The notes below the pieces were generated by a model. That model ran no database searches. It was given only the letters and a program-made list of their open reading frames with translations, and was not told the DNA's origin. A DNA stretch of 54,921 nucleotides. It comes from Rhodanobacteraceae bacterium. Its GTDB lineage: Bacteria > Pseudomonadota > Gammaproteobacteria > Xanthomonadales > SZUA-5. The translations under genes and the position numbers were made by a program. This document shows positions 33,859 to 43,198 of the stretch, piece by piece. The stretch is taken from positions 1 to 54,921 of the forward strand of contig JADKFD010000104.1 in the NCBI GenBank assembly GCA_016717705.1, given 5' to 3'. Within the stretch, counting starts at the first letter, position 1. Each line of letters opens with the position of its first letter.

Positions 33859-36282
33859 GTGTCGCGTCCGCCCAACCATCAGTGGTGTTACAAGCTGCTG
33901 GCATCGTTGCTCTGGCTGGGAATGACCCTGCTCGGCCCGACGCTGTTTGCCGCTGAAACCACGGTGTCCAGCGCAGACTCGGACCTGCCGCGGCACCCGC
34001 TCGAGGTGCTGGCGCTGACCGACCCGGATCAGGTACTCGATCTCATCCCGCAAAAGCTTCGGGACGCAACCGAGCGCGGCGACGCCAATGAACTGGCGCT
34101 GCTGCATCTGGCGCATGCCAATGCCTGCCGCATGGTTGCCGACTGGAACTGCCAGCGCATCGCCGGCGCGCGGGCGCGCGAGCAGGGCGATGCGGCGAAT
34201 CAGCCGATTCTGTCGATCCGCGGGCTGATCGCGGAGGCCCGCGCCGACATCTCGATGCAGGATTACTCCGGCGGTGAGCGCCTGCTCGGCGAGGCCGAGA
34301 AGCGCCTTCGGATAACCCCTTCGGGCGAACTCTCGGCAGACGTGGCGCTGGCCTATTCGGCGCTGAGTCATGTCCTGGGCAAGCATCAGCTCGCACTTCA
34401 GTATGCCGACAAGGGCCTCGCCGAGCTTGCTCCGGGCATGGCCCTGTCGCTGCGCGTGCGCCTGCTGCGCAATCGTTCCCGGGCGTTGGCGCAGCTCGAC
34501 CAGCTGAAAGCGGCCAACGACGCGTTGATCGAAGCCCAGCGCGTGGCCGAATCGGTGATCGATCCCAAGTTGCGTGCGGAACTCCACCTGGAGGCGGCGC
34601 GGCTGGCGCGCATCGGCGGCGATCGCTCCGAGGTACAGCGCAACGTCGAGCAGGTGCTGGTGCTGGCGCAACAGCTGAAGAACTCGCAATTGGCAGGGCA
34701 GGCGCAGGAAGTCCTCGGGCTGGCCGCGCAGGACGATGGCGACCGCAAGCTGGCGGAGCGCGAATTGCAGGGTGCCTATCGAGCGTTTGCCTCACTGGGT
34801 CTGGTCCGCGACGAATTGCGCTTGACCCGCGCACTGTTGTCCCTGCGTCTGAAGTTCGGCGACAAGGACAGCAATTGGCCGGAACTGGTGCAACGCTTGC
34901 TGGACCTGGAAGCCAAGGTTTCCCGCAGCGATCGCGCCCAGGCTTCGGACGAACTCGATGCGCGTCTGCGGTTTGCCGAGCAGGCCGTCGGCATGACCAA
35001 GCTCGAGGGCGAGGCCAGGCTGGCGCGCGAGCGTGAACAGGCGCTCGCCCAACGCAATCGCATGACCCTGTTCCTGGTGTTGCTGAGCGCGGCCATTGTC
35101 GTGGTGATGGCGGTGTTCTTCGGCGTCCAGCGGCGCTCGAATCGACAGCTGCAGGCGGCACTGGACGCCCGACTGCGGGCGCTGACCCAGACCAGCCATG
35201 AGCTGCGCAATCCGATCGGCGGCGTGCTCGGTTTGTCTGAACTGCTGCTGCAGTCGAGCATCACGCCGGCCCAGCGCGGCATGGTCGAGGCCATCCGCAG
35301 CGCCGGGTCGACGATCGAAAAGCTGGCACAGGATCTGCTCGATCGTGGTCGCCTGGATTCGGGCCGGCTGAGCCTGTCGCCGCATCCGACGTCCCTGGGC
35401 AGCCTGGCCGAAAGCGTGCATCAGCTGCACCTGCCACGCGCACGCGAGAAGGGTCTGCAACTGTTGCTGGATCTGAGCCCGGACTTGCCGGAGGCGGTGA
35501 TGCTCGACGCCGAGCGCCTGCAGCAGGTGCTCAGCAATCTCATCGGCAACAGCCTGAAGTTCACCGATCGTGGCGAGATCTGCCTCAGCATTCACACGCG
35601 TGCGCGCTCCAGCGACGGGCGCATCCGCGTCAGCATTGCCGTGCGCGACAGCGGGCCGGGAATAGACAAGGACGAGATCGCATCGCTGTTCGAGCCCTTT
35701 GCCAAAGGGCGTGCCGGTCAGCGCCATCGCGCCGGCGTCGGCCTGGGTCTGGCCATCTCGGCCGATCTGGTGCGCCTGATGGGCGGCGAACTGGAAGTCG
35801 ACAGCACGCCGGGCAAGGGAGCCACCTTCCATTTTGAGCTCACGCCGATGATCTATGACCTGCGCACGGCGATCACCGGCCCCTCCGCCGGCACCCAGGG
35901 CGCCGGATTGCGCGTGTTGCTGGTCGACGACGACGAGGACGTCTCGCTGGCCCTGCGCAGCCAGCTCGAATGGTTCGGCTGCGAAGTGGAGCAGGCTGGA
36001 TCGGCGCAGGCGGCCCGCCTGCGCGTGGCCGAGAGTCACTTCGATCTGTTGCTGCTGGACGTGGAACTGCCGGATGGCCAGGGCCCGGAACTTGCGCGGG
36101 TCATGCGCGCGCTGGAGCCGAATGTCCAGGACACCCGGATCGCGATCGTTTCTGGCCATCAGGCGCCAACTTCGTTGCCACCGGGCGTCGATGAATGGTT
36201 GACCAAGCCAGTGCTGCTGGAACGTCTGAACATGTTGCTTGCGGCGGCCCGGCACCATATCGCCATCGAGCACGCTGCCTGA
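33859..36282 (+). CDS. Hybrid sensor histidine kinase with periplasmic TPR and REC
   Basis: An 807-residue sensor kinase. A signal peptide or first helix (KLLASLLWLGMTLLGPTLFA) leads to a TPR-like helical sensor region to about residue 390, one membrane helix near 398-420 (LFLVLLSAAIVVVMAVFF), HisKA with SHELRNPIGG (His447), HATPase with LSNLIGNSLKFT and RDSGPGID, and a C-terminal receiver with Asp734 in LLLDVELPDG. GTG 33859 has AGGAAGGA just upstream and is preferred; ATG 33817 is in frame. It shares architecture with the kinase at 3366 but lacks the second REC and HPt, so a separate phosphotransfer protein may be needed. Confidence 0.88.
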   Translation: MSRPPNHQWCYKLLASLLWLGMTLLGPTLFAAETTVSSADSDLPRHPLEVLALTDPDQVLDLIPQKLRDATERGDANELALLHLAHANACRMVADWNCQRIAGARAREQGDAANQPILSIRGLIAEARADISMQDYSGGERLLGEAEKRLRITPSGELSADVALAYSALSHVLGKHQLALQYADKGLAELAPGMALSLRVRLLRNRSRALAQLDQLKAANDALIEAQRVAESVIDPKLRAELHLEAARLARIGGDRSEVQRNVEQVLVLAQQLKNSQLAGQAQEVLGLAAQDDGDRKLAERELQGAYRAFASLGLVRDELRLTRALLSLRLKFGDKDSNWPELVQRLLDLEAKVSRSDRAQASDELDARLRFAEQAVGMTKLEGEARLAREREQALAQRNRMTLFLVLLSAAIVVVMAVFFGVQRRSNRQLQAALDARLRALTQTSHELRNPIGGVLGLSELLLQSSITPAQRGMVEAIRSAGSTIEKLAQDLLDRGRLDSGRLSLSPHPTSLGSLAESVHQLHLPRAREKGLQLLLDLSPDLPEAVMLDAERLQQVLSNLIGNSLKFTDRGEICLSIHTRARSSDGRIRVSIAVRDSGPGIDKDEIASLFEPFAKGRAGQRHRAGVGLGLAISADLVRLMGGELEVDSTPGKGATFHFELTPMIYDLRTAITGPSAGTQGAGLRVLLVDDDEDVSLALRSQLEWFGCEVEQAGSAQAARLRVAESHFDLLLLDVELPDGQGPELARVMRALEPNVQDTRIAIVSGHQAPTSLPPGVDEWLTKPVLLERLNMLLAAARHHIAIEHAA

Positions 36283-36339
36283 GGCGCGTTCACGATCACG
36301 GACACGCGCCGTCAGGGTCGCCCCGGACTGGTGCGGCTC

Positions 36340-36445
36340 TCACCGAACAGACCGTAAGCCATTGAAAGTAGGTCACGTTGTCTGCGCCGCAGACTACGTG
36401 ACTTTCGCCAGTGTCGTAGGCCGCTCCGCGGCCAACGTGACCTAC
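36340..36445. repeat. Paired-hairpin element, family B, with leader
   Basis: A leader (TCTCACCGAACAGACCGTAA and onward) precedes GTAGGTCACGTTGTCTGCGC, CTACGTGAC, and the inverted copy ending CAACGTGACCTAC at 36445. It lies between the convergent kinase and Smr genes. Confidence 0.82.
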
Positions 36446-36479
36446 TTCCGGATGTTCGTTGCGCGAGCCAGCGCGGCGG

Positions 36480-37043
36480 CTAGCGCGGCGCCTGCAGCAG
36501 CACCAGCACGGCACCGGTACCACCATCCTGCGGACGCGCAGACGTGAAACCGATGACTTCGGCGCGCTGACGCAGCACGCGGTCGGTCATCGCCTTCAGC
36601 ACGCTGCCTTGCCCGGCATCCTTGCCCTTGCCGTGAATGATGCGGATGCAGCGATGTCGGTCGCGGCGGCAATCGGCGAGAAAGCGACCGAGCACGGCGC
36701 GCGCTTGATGCTGGCGCAGGTGATGCAGGTCGAGTTCGGCTTCGATGACGTACTGCCCCCGCCGCAGTTGTCGCAGCAATCTGGGTGGGTAGCCATCCTG
36801 CAGGTGCGCCAGCACTTCGCCACTGGCCATGCCGACCAGCGCCTCGTCGTCGCTGAGCAATTCGCGCAGCACTTGGCGCTCGTCGGCCAGGGACTGCAGC
36901 GGTTCGGGCGCTGGCGCCGGTCGCGAGGCGCGTACCGGGTCCACTGTGACGTTCAGTTCTCGCACCGGGCCGACCGCCTGGCGGAAAAGTTCGGCATCGC
37001 CCAGGCTGGGCTCGGGCGGATGTTGTTTACGCGGTTTGCTCAT
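36480..37043 (-). CDS. Smr-domain protein
   Basis: A 187-residue protein with a C-terminal Smr domain, a nuclease-related fold found in MutS2 and stand-alone Smr proteins. The domain begins with the conserved LDLHHLRQHQA (about residues 103-113) and contains the RIIHGKGKDAG motif near 140. The N-terminal half is charged and helical. Recent work links some Smr proteins to cleavage of mRNA on collided ribosomes; whether this one acts so is not shown here. It is divergent from surE, with 65 bases between starts. Confidence 0.9.
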   Translation of the reverse strand: MSKPRKQHPPEPSLGDAELFRQAVGPVRELNVTVDPVRASRPAPAPEPLQSLADERQVLRELLSDDEALVGMASGEVLAHLQDGYPPRLLRQLRRGQYVIEAELDLHHLRQHQARAVLGRFLADCRRDRHRCIRIIHGKGKDAGQGSVLKAMTDRVLRQRAEVIGFTSARPQDGGTGAVLVLLQAPR

Positions 37044-37108
37044 CCGACAGGGGCGCCTGGGGCAGGGGTGGCATTGCTATTATCACGGGCTGACCTTCGA
37101 GAGTACGT

Positions 37109-37864
37109 ATGCACGTCCTGATCAGCAACGACGATGGCGTCGAGGCGCCCGGCATCCAGATTCTGGCCGAGCACCTGTCGGCGCTGGGACGCGTCAGCGT
37201 GGTCGCTCCAGACCGCGACCGCAGCGGCGCCAGCAATTCACTGACTCTGGACCAGCCGATCCGCGTCACCGAAATCGGTGTGGACCGCTACCGGGTGGCC
37301 GGAACGCCGACCGACTGCGTACACCTGGCGTTGGCCGGACTGCTCGATTCCGAGCCGGCCATCGTGGTTTCCGGCATCAACAACTCCGCCAATCTGGGCG
37401 ATGACGTGCTCTATTCGGGCACCGTCGCCGCGGCCATGGAAGGACGCTTCCTGGGTCTGCCCGCCATCGCCGTGTCGCTGGTCACGCGCGATCATCAGGC
37501 GCAGCACTACGCCACGGCGGCGCGTGCCGCCCTGCGCATCGTTGCGCGTCTGCTGGAAGACCCGTTGCCCGCCGACACCATCTTGAATGTCAACGTGCCG
37601 GATCGGCCGTGGGACGAGGTGCGCGGCTTTGAAGTCACCCGACTCGGGCACCGGCACCGCTCCGAGCGCTGTATCCCGCAGACCGATCCGCGCGGGCGAC
37701 CGATCTGGTGGATCGGGCCGGCGGGTCCGGAGCAGGACGCGGGGCCCGGCACCGATTTTCACGCAGTTCGCGCCGGGTTCATCTCGATCACGCCGATTAC
37801 CGTCGACCTGACGCGCTACACCGCGCTCGAAAAGGTCGCCAGCTGGGTGGCGACGCTCAAATGA
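37109..37864 (+). CDS. surE: 5'-nucleotidase SurE
   Basis: SurE is a metal-dependent nucleoside monophosphate phosphatase of stationary-phase survival. The 251-residue protein opens with the active-site motif MHVLISNDDGVEAPG, and has APDRDRSGASNSLT and the GINNSANLGDDVLYSGTVAA motif that binds metal and phosphate. Length is normal. Its stop overlaps the start of pcm (ATGA at 37861), giving a surE-pcm-nlpD operon as in related gammaproteobacteria. Confidence 0.96.
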   Translation: MHVLISNDDGVEAPGIQILAEHLSALGRVSVVAPDRDRSGASNSLTLDQPIRVTEIGVDRYRVAGTPTDCVHLALAGLLDSEPAIVVSGINNSANLGDDVLYSGTVAAAMEGRFLGLPAIAVSLVTRDHQAQHYATAARAALRIVARLLEDPLPADTILNVNVPDRPWDEVRGFEVTRLGHRHRSERCIPQTDPRGRPIWWIGPAGPEQDAGPGTDFHAVRAGFISITPITVDLTRYTALEKVASWVATLK

Positions 37865-38542
37865 GCCGTTATCAGGCGCCTTTGCCGGTGGAGGCCCAGG
37901 GCACCGGGCATGACCTCGCAGCGCGCGCGCGATCGCCTGGTCGAGCGCCTGAAGGCGCAGGGCCTGAGCGATCCGCGGGTGCTCGAAGTGATCGGCCGGG
38001 TGCCGCGGCATCTGTTCGTCGACGAGGCGCTCGCCAGTCGTGCCTATGAGGACACGGCGCTGCCGATCGGTCTCGGCCAGACCATTTCACAGCCGTATGT
38101 GGTGGCGCTGATGACCGCCGCGCTGCTGCGCGACCGGGTGCCGGCCAAGGTGCTTGAGATCGGCACCGGGTCCGGCTATCAAGCGGCGGTGCTGGCGCAA
38201 CTGGTACCCGAAGTGCATACGGTCGAGCGGATCGACGAGTTGCTGCGCCAGGCGCGCAAGCGCTTTCGCCAACTCGGTTACAAGAACATCCGCTCCAAGC
38301 ACGACGATGGCAATATCGGCTGGCGCGAACACGCGCCGTTCGATGCGCTGATCGTCACCGCAGCGCGCGAGTCGCTGGACCCCGATCTGCTGTCGCAGAT
38401 CGCAGTGGGCGGGATTGCGGTGGCGCCACTGGGGCCGGCCGGGCAGCAGACATTGATTCGCATGGTTCGGGGGACTGACGGATGGTCGCGGGAAAATCTT
38501 GGTGCGGTGAGTTTCGTCCCCTTGGTGCGGGGCGTGTTGTGA
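37861..38542 (+). CDS. pcm: Protein-L-isoaspartate O-methyltransferase (frameshift in sequence)
   Basis: Pcm repairs isoaspartyl residues in aged proteins using S-adenosylmethionine. The body (MTSQRARDRLVERL to FVPLVRGVL) shows PRHLFVDEALASRAYEDTAL, the active-site GQTISQPYVVA, and SAM-binding EIGTGSGYQAAVLA. ATG 37861 overlaps the surE stop and encodes MSRYQAPLPVEAQGTG, matching the N-terminal extension of Xanthomonas Pcm, but an extra G in the run at 37906-37908 breaks the frame just before MTSQR. Corrected, the protein has 226 residues. Alternatively translation starts directly at ATG 37910. Its stop overlaps the nlpD start. Confidence 0.92.
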
Positions 38543-39691
38543 TGAGTTGCTCCCGCCTGACCGCGATCGCCGCCGCCTTGACGCTCGCCGCGTGCACGCA
38601 GACCGTCATGGTCAATCCGGCCAATCAGGATGCGCCGACGCCGCCGGTGCGGCATTCGAGCGGCAGCACCGCGCCGACGCATGAGGTGCAGGCGGGCGAC
38701 ACGCTGTACAAGATCTCGGTCCAGTATGGCGTCGACTATCGCGACCTTGCGGCGTGGAACAACATCGCCGCGCCGTACACCATCTATCCCCGGCAGCGCT
38801 TGCGGGTGGGCACCGAGCCCACTGTCAGTCCGCCTGCAGCGAGCCCGTCGAATGCAACCACGGCGCCATTGGCGGCGTCGGCCGCGACGCCACCCGTGTC
38901 GCCGAGCAGCGCCGGTACTGCTGCGCCGGCCGCCATCAGCGCCACTCCGGCCGCCACCGCCACTCCCGGCTGCGGCGGCTGCGGCGGCGAGTGCGGCAGA
39001 CCAGCCGCACGCCGAAGGCTACAACGCCGAACTCGGCGTCACCCTGCCGGCCGGGGCAATGCCCATCGCCAGTTCGACCGCGCCGGCCAGCAGCTCCGCG
39101 CCGGTGTTCGAGCCGACGACGCCGGGCGCCAGCGCTTCGGCGCCCAGCGCGGCACCGGGCGCTTCAGCGACCAGCATGCCGGCGGCGGAAGCGCCGTTGC
39201 CGGAGGTATCGCCATCTGCGGCGCCGGCGCCGGCCGCAGCGGCGGCCGCCCCCACAGCGGCAGCCGCTCCGACAGCGGCAGCGACAACCGGCGCCGATGT
39301 GGCAAGTTCCAAGCCGAGCGCGGCAGGTTGGATCTGGCCGACGCCCGGCAAGGTGGTGGGGACCTATGCCAGCGGCGATCCGATGCGCCAGGGTATCGAT
39401 ATCGTCGGCGACTTCGGCCAGCCGGTACGCGCGGCACGCGATGGCGAGGTGGTCTACAGCGGCGCCGGCCTGATCGGTTACGGCGAACTGGTGATCATCA
39501 AACACTCCCCGGAACTGCTGTCGGCCTACGGCCACAATCGTGTCCGTCTGGTCAAGGAAGGCGACAAGATCAAGGCCGGCCAGAAGATCGCCGAGATGGG
39601 CAAGAACGCCGCCAACCGCGTATTGCTGCATTTCGAGGTGCGCAAGGGTGGCAAGCCGGTGGATCCGCTGCCTTTGTTGCCGGCGAGGTAA
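38542..39691 (+). CDS. nlpD: NlpD-like lipoprotein, LysM and M23 domains (frameshift in sequence)
   Basis: An outer-membrane lipoprotein that activates amidases for cell separation. ATG 38542 (MSCSRLTAIAAALTLAACTQ) gives a lipobox LAAC. A LysM domain follows (HEVQAGDTLYKISVQYGVDY), then a long Ala/Pro/Thr-rich linker, then a C-terminal M23 (LytM) domain (GIDIVGDFGQPVRAARDGEV, LLHFEVRKGGKPVDP). The M23 domain shows GQPV and HF but not the complete HxxxD/HxH metal set, as in NlpD/EnvC activators. The frame shifts in the linker at the CCC run 38965-38967, one C too many; corrected length 382 residues. rpoS, often the next gene, is not here. Confidence 0.92.
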
Positions 39692-39701
39692 TTGCGATTC
39701 C

Positions 39702-39767
39702 CTGTGGGAGCGGGTTTACCCCGGGACCCTGGAAGCCAGAGCTCGCGGGATAAACCCGCTCCCACAG
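39702..39767. repeat. REP-like inverted repeat, family A
   Basis: CTGTGGGAGCGGGTTTACCC faces the complement of the same core ending CCCACAG, directly after nlpD. A family C element follows within 15 bases. Confidence 0.85.
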
Positions 39768-39780
39768 TGGAGTCCAAGAG

Positions 39781-39852
39781 CATCGCGCGCAAGCACGCTC
39801 CTACAAGGTTCCGCAGATCTACGGCAGAGTGTAGGAGCGCGCTCGCGCGCGA
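39781..39852. repeat. Inverted repeat, family C
   Basis: CATCGCGCGCAAGCACGCTC faces GTAGGAGCGCGCTCGCGCGC around a core with AGATCTACGGCAGA. It abuts the family A element, so two repeat families are stacked between nlpD and the deacetylase-like gene. Confidence 0.82.
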
Positions 39853-39891
39853 CAGGAATCACGGCGCCCCTCGTTGTCAGCCACCGCCCAG

Positions 39892-40855
39892 ATGCGCATC
39901 TACACCAGCGACCAGTTCGAACTGCCGGTACCGGTCGGGCACCGCTTCCCGATGGCCAAGTACCGCTTGCTCCGTGAGCAGGTAGAGGCGATTGCGCCAC
40001 GCTGGGGGCGCACTGATCGAGGCGCCGCGCGCCGACGATGACGCCGTCCTGCGCGTGCATGGCGCCGATTATGTGAATCGGGTGCGCGAGGGCACGCTCA
40101 GCGACGCCGAACAGCGCCGCATCGGCTTTCGCTGGTCGCCGGCGATGGCCGAACGCACGCGGCGGGTGTCCGGCGCGACCATGGCCGCCCTGGCCAGCGC
40201 CATCGAGGGATGCGGCGTCGGCGTCAGCCTGGCCGGCGGCACCCACCATGCCTTTGCTGATCATGGCGCCGGTTTCTGCGTGTTCAACGACAGCGTGATC
40301 GCCGCACGGCATGTGCAGGCGCTGGGACTGGCGCGGCGCATTCTGGTCGTCGATCTTGATGTCCACCACGGCAACGGCACGGCGGCGCTGTGCCAGGACG
40401 ATGCCAGCATCTACACCTTCTCGATGCACGGTGCGCGCAACTACCCGGCGGTCAAGCCGCGCGGCGATCTGGATGTGGAACTGGCCGATGGCACCACTGA
40501 TGCCGAGTACCTGGAATTGCTGGAGCGCAATCTCGCCTACGCTCAGGCGCGGGCGCGACCCGACGCCGTGATCTACCTGGCCGGGGCCGATCCCTATGCC
40601 GGCGATCGGTTGGGTTTCCTCACGCTCAGCAAGGCCGGCTTGCGGCAACGCGACCAGATGGTGTTCGAACACTGTCGGCGCTATTCGATGCCGGTCGCCG
40701 TGACCATGGCCGGCGGTTATGCCGAGAATGTGGACGACATCGTCGATATCCATCTGGCGACTATTCGCTGCGCCGCCGAACTGGCGAATACGGCGGGCTG
40801 GTATCCGCCGGTAAAGCCGCCGCGAGTCTTCGCCTGTTCGTCGATTCTGGAGTAG
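39892..40855 (+). CDS. Histone deacetylase superfamily hydrolase (frameshift in sequence)
   Basis: A zinc-dependent amidohydrolase of the HDAC/acetoin utilisation/polyamine deacetylase superfamily, 320 residues when corrected. The active-site signatures are present: GGTHHAFADHGAGFCVFND with the catalytic His pair, VVDLDVHHGNGTA with the zinc Asp and His, and AGADPYAGDRLG with the second Asp. ATG 39892 gives MRIYTSDQFELPVPVGHRFP; the frame breaks in the GGGGG run near 40002-40006, one base too many, and resumes at GGALIEAPRADDD. The substrate is unknown; known members deacetylate lysine, polyamines or small amides. Confidence 0.88.
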
Positions 40856-40920
40856 GTTGCCGTGAGTGCAGGTCAGGTCGCTTGTGGGCTGGGTGACGGG
40901 TCTGGACGCAGTCCTTGAAC

Positions 40921-40998
40921 GTAGGTCACGTTGGCCGCAGGCCTACGTGACATCGGAGTACCTGTCACGTAGCCCGCAACGCGGGCAACGTGACCTAC
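40921..40998. repeat. Paired-hairpin element, family B
   Basis: GTAGGTCACGTTGGCCGCAG, CCTACGTGAC and then GTCACGTAGCCCGC to CAACGTGACCTAC form the full two-hairpin element. A family A element follows 15 bases later (41013-41068). Confidence 0.85.
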
Positions 40999-41012
40999 AA
41001 CTCTGATCTTGA

Positions 41013-41068
41013 TGTGGGAGCGGATTTACTCCGCGGCAGCTTTTGGGGGGATGAACCCGCCCCCACAG
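41013..41068. repeat. REP-like inverted repeat, family A
   Basis: TGTGGGAGCGGATTTACTCC faces a diverged complement ending CCCCCACAG. It lies just before the 3' end of the Sel1-like gene on the other strand. Confidence 0.75.
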
Positions 41069-41089
41069 GACCGCTGCGCCAGCCGCAAA

Positions 41090-41821
41090 TCAGTCCGATT
41101 TCCCAGCCGCGTCAGCGTCCTTGGTGCCCAGCTCGGTCACCGCGCCAACTTCGACCCGGCCCTTGTACGGCTCGCGCCAGATCTGGTCCTGCCACTCGAA
41201 ATACAGCTCGGGCTGCCAGAACTTGTCGTTGTAGTACTGCTCGCCATCGAGCGTGATCCAATTGCCGTTGCCGGGCAGCAGCACGGTCAGTGCGCCCTTG
41301 TAACCGGTGCGGCTGCCGGTGGTCTTGCGTCGGCCCTGCGTGATCTTGCGTTCCAGACGTGGCTTGGCGACGTCATCGCCAAAGTCTGCGTAGATGTCCT
41401 TGCCGACGACCAAAGCGCGCTTCTGCTCCTGGTTGTCGAGCGAGTTCCAGTAGTGTTCGCGAACCGCCAGGAAGTCCTTGTAACCGCGCTCGGCGGCCAG
41501 ATCCATCCACGCGTAAGCCTGCGCGCGGTCGACCTGGGTGCCTTCGCCCTTCCAGTACATTTCCGCCACCATGGCCTGCGAGCCCTTGTCGGCATAGCGC
41601 GAAGAGCGGATGAAGGCCTGCAGCGCCGAATCCAGCTTGCCCTGTTCATAGCGCTCGAGGCCGATTTTTCGCCAGCGCAGGTCCGGGTGATATTCGAGAA
41701 AGCCCTCGGACGCCGCCGCCGAGTGCGCCGCATCGGGATCAGGATTCGTCGCCAGCAGTCGGGGTGCTGCGCTGGCGAGCGCCAGTGCGATGGCGCCAAG
41801 GACGAGATAACGGTGTTTCAT
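41090..41821 (-). CDS. Exported Sel1-like repeat protein
   Basis: A 243-residue protein with a signal peptide (MKHRYLVLGAIALALASAAPRLLA). Residues about 45-120 carry Sel1-like repeats (KLDSALQAFIRSSRYADKGS, AVAEMYWKGEGTQVDRAQAYAWMDLAAERGY). The C-terminal half is beta-rich with many aromatic residues (GKDIYADFGDD, WITLDGEQYYNDKFWQPELY) and matches no family I know. It lies downstream of the MotA/MotB-like pair on the same strand, 237 bases away with a repeat between, so a shared transcript is possible but not shown. Confidence 0.8.
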   Translation of the reverse strand: MKHRYLVLGAIALALASAAPRLLATNPDPDAAHSAAASEGFLEYHPDLRWRKIGLERYEQGKLDSALQAFIRSSRYADKGSQAMVAEMYWKGEGTQVDRAQAYAWMDLAAERGYKDFLAVREHYWNSLDNQEQKRALVVGKDIYADFGDDVAKPRLERKITQGRRKTTGSRTGYKGALTVLLPGNGNWITLDGEQYYNDKFWQPELYFEWQDQIWREPYKGRVEVGAVTELGTKDADAAGKSD

Positions 41822-41970
41822 CGATCGGTCTCCAGGGTCGACTTGCGTTGCGGTTCCGCGTAACAAGACGTTACTTGGCACCCGCGAGTTGCAGTTGGTA
41901 CCCTAGCGATGCATTCATTAACAATCGTGTGCCGGAAGATGGGCACGGAGCGCCGGGATGGCAACCGAGA

Positions 41971-42048
41971 GCATCGCGCGCAAGCGCGCTCCTACAATCC
42001 TGGTGAAGATCCACGCAGGATTTGCAGGAGCGCGCTCGCGCGCGATGC
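41971..42048. repeat. Inverted repeat, family C
   Basis: CATCGCGCGCAAGCGCGCTC faces CAGGAGCGCGCTCGCGCGCG around the core TGGTGAAGATCCACGCAGGA, shared with the copy at 31605. It ends ten bases after the stop of the MotB-like gene and could act as its terminator. Confidence 0.85.
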
Positions 42049-42057
42049 GCTGCTCAA

Positions 42058-43188
42058 TCAGCGATTGGTCAGCTGGATCTCGATACGCCGATTGATCGAA
42101 TACGCCGCGGGCGTATCGGCCGGATCCAGCGGCCGGAACTCACCAAAGCCATTGGCGGCCAGCCGGTTGGCCTGGATGCCCGACACCACCAGATGCTTGA
42201 CGATGGCGATCGCGCGCGCGGTCGACAGTTCCCAGTTGGACGGGAAGCGCGCGGTCTTGATCGGGCGCTTGTCGGTGTGGCCGTCGATGCGCAGCACCCA
42301 GTCGATCTCCGGCGGAATCTCGGCGGTGACTTCCAGCAGCGTCTGCGCCAGTTGGTCCAGCTGCGCCTGCGCCGCCGGCGTCAACTCATCGGTACCCGAA
42401 GAGAACAACAGTTCCGAGGGCACCACGAAGCGGTCGCCGACGATCTGGATGTCGGCGCGATTGCCGAGCACTTCGCGCAGACGTCCGAAGAAATCCGAGC
42501 GATAGCGCTGCAATTCGTTGACCTTGTTGGCCAGCGCCAGGTTGAGCTCCTTGCCCAGTTCGTCGATGCGCACGTCCTTGGCCTTGCTTTGGGCCTTGGC
42601 CAGGTCCAGCGATGCGGCCAATTCCGACAGCTGCTGGCGCAGCGCCGCGACCTGCCGATTGAGCAGTTCGACCTGCGCCGCCGACTTGGCCGACAGCTCG
42701 GTCTGCACCGCGAGCTTGTCCTGGTTTTCCTCCAACTGCGCCAGCCGCGATGCGATCTCGCTTTCCAGCTGCTTCTTCAGTTCCGCCAGCGCGTTGATGT
42801 CGCTGGTCAGACGCGCGACTTCCGATTCGCTGCCTTCCAGTTGCGCCTGGGTCTGCGTCAGCGTGGCGTTGGTCTGGTCCAAAGTCAGCCGCAGCGCATT
42901 GCGCTCGTCGGTGGACGTCGCCAGCGACGCCGACAGTTCGCCAGCCGTGGTTTCGGCCTTCAGTTTCGCCTCGCGCTCCATCGACAGATTGCGCGCCAGT
43001 TCGGCCAGTTCGGCGTTCAACGCCGCCAAGGCCTTGTCGCGTCCGCTCAGGGCGTCGGAGAGCACGAACTGGCCGACGGTGAAGATCAGCAGCACGAACA
43101 CCAGCACCATCAGCAGCGAGCTGAGTGCGTCGACGAAACCGGGCCAGAAGTCGACGCTGCGTCGACGGCGCGAGGCGAGGGTGCTCAT
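42058..43188 (-). CDS. MotB/OmpA-like protein with long coiled coil
   Basis: A 376-residue stator-type protein. One N-terminal membrane helix (about residues 15-36) contains FVDALSSLLMVLVF, with an Asp at the position used for proton passage in MotB. A very long charged coiled coil follows (about 50-225, with many Leu/Ala heptads), then a C-terminal OmpA-like peptidoglycan-binding domain (SSGTDELTPAAQAQLDQL, IDGHTDKRPI, LSTARAIAIVKHLV, NRRIEIQL). The gene starts 10 bases after the MotA-like gene. No flagellar genes are near. It resembles ZorB-like and other non-flagellar rotary motor subunits, with the extended coil on the B rather than the A subunit. Confidence 0.88.
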   Translation of the reverse strand: MSTLASRRRRSVDFWPGFVDALSSLLMVLVFVLLIFTVGQFVLSDALSGRDKALAALNAELAELARNLSMEREAKLKAETTAGELSASLATSTDERNALRLTLDQTNATLTQTQAQLEGSESEVARLTSDINALAELKKQLESEIASRLAQLEENQDKLAVQTELSAKSAAQVELLNRQVAALRQQLSELAASLDLAKAQSKAKDVRIDELGKELNLALANKVNELQRYRSDFFGRLREVLGNRADIQIVGDRFVVPSELLFSSGTDELTPAAQAQLDQLAQTLLEVTAEIPPEIDWVLRIDGHTDKRPIKTARFPSNWELSTARAIAIVKHLVVSGIQANRLAANGFGEFRPLDPADTPAAYSINRRIEIQLTNR

Positions 43189-43198
43189 GGCCGCGCCC

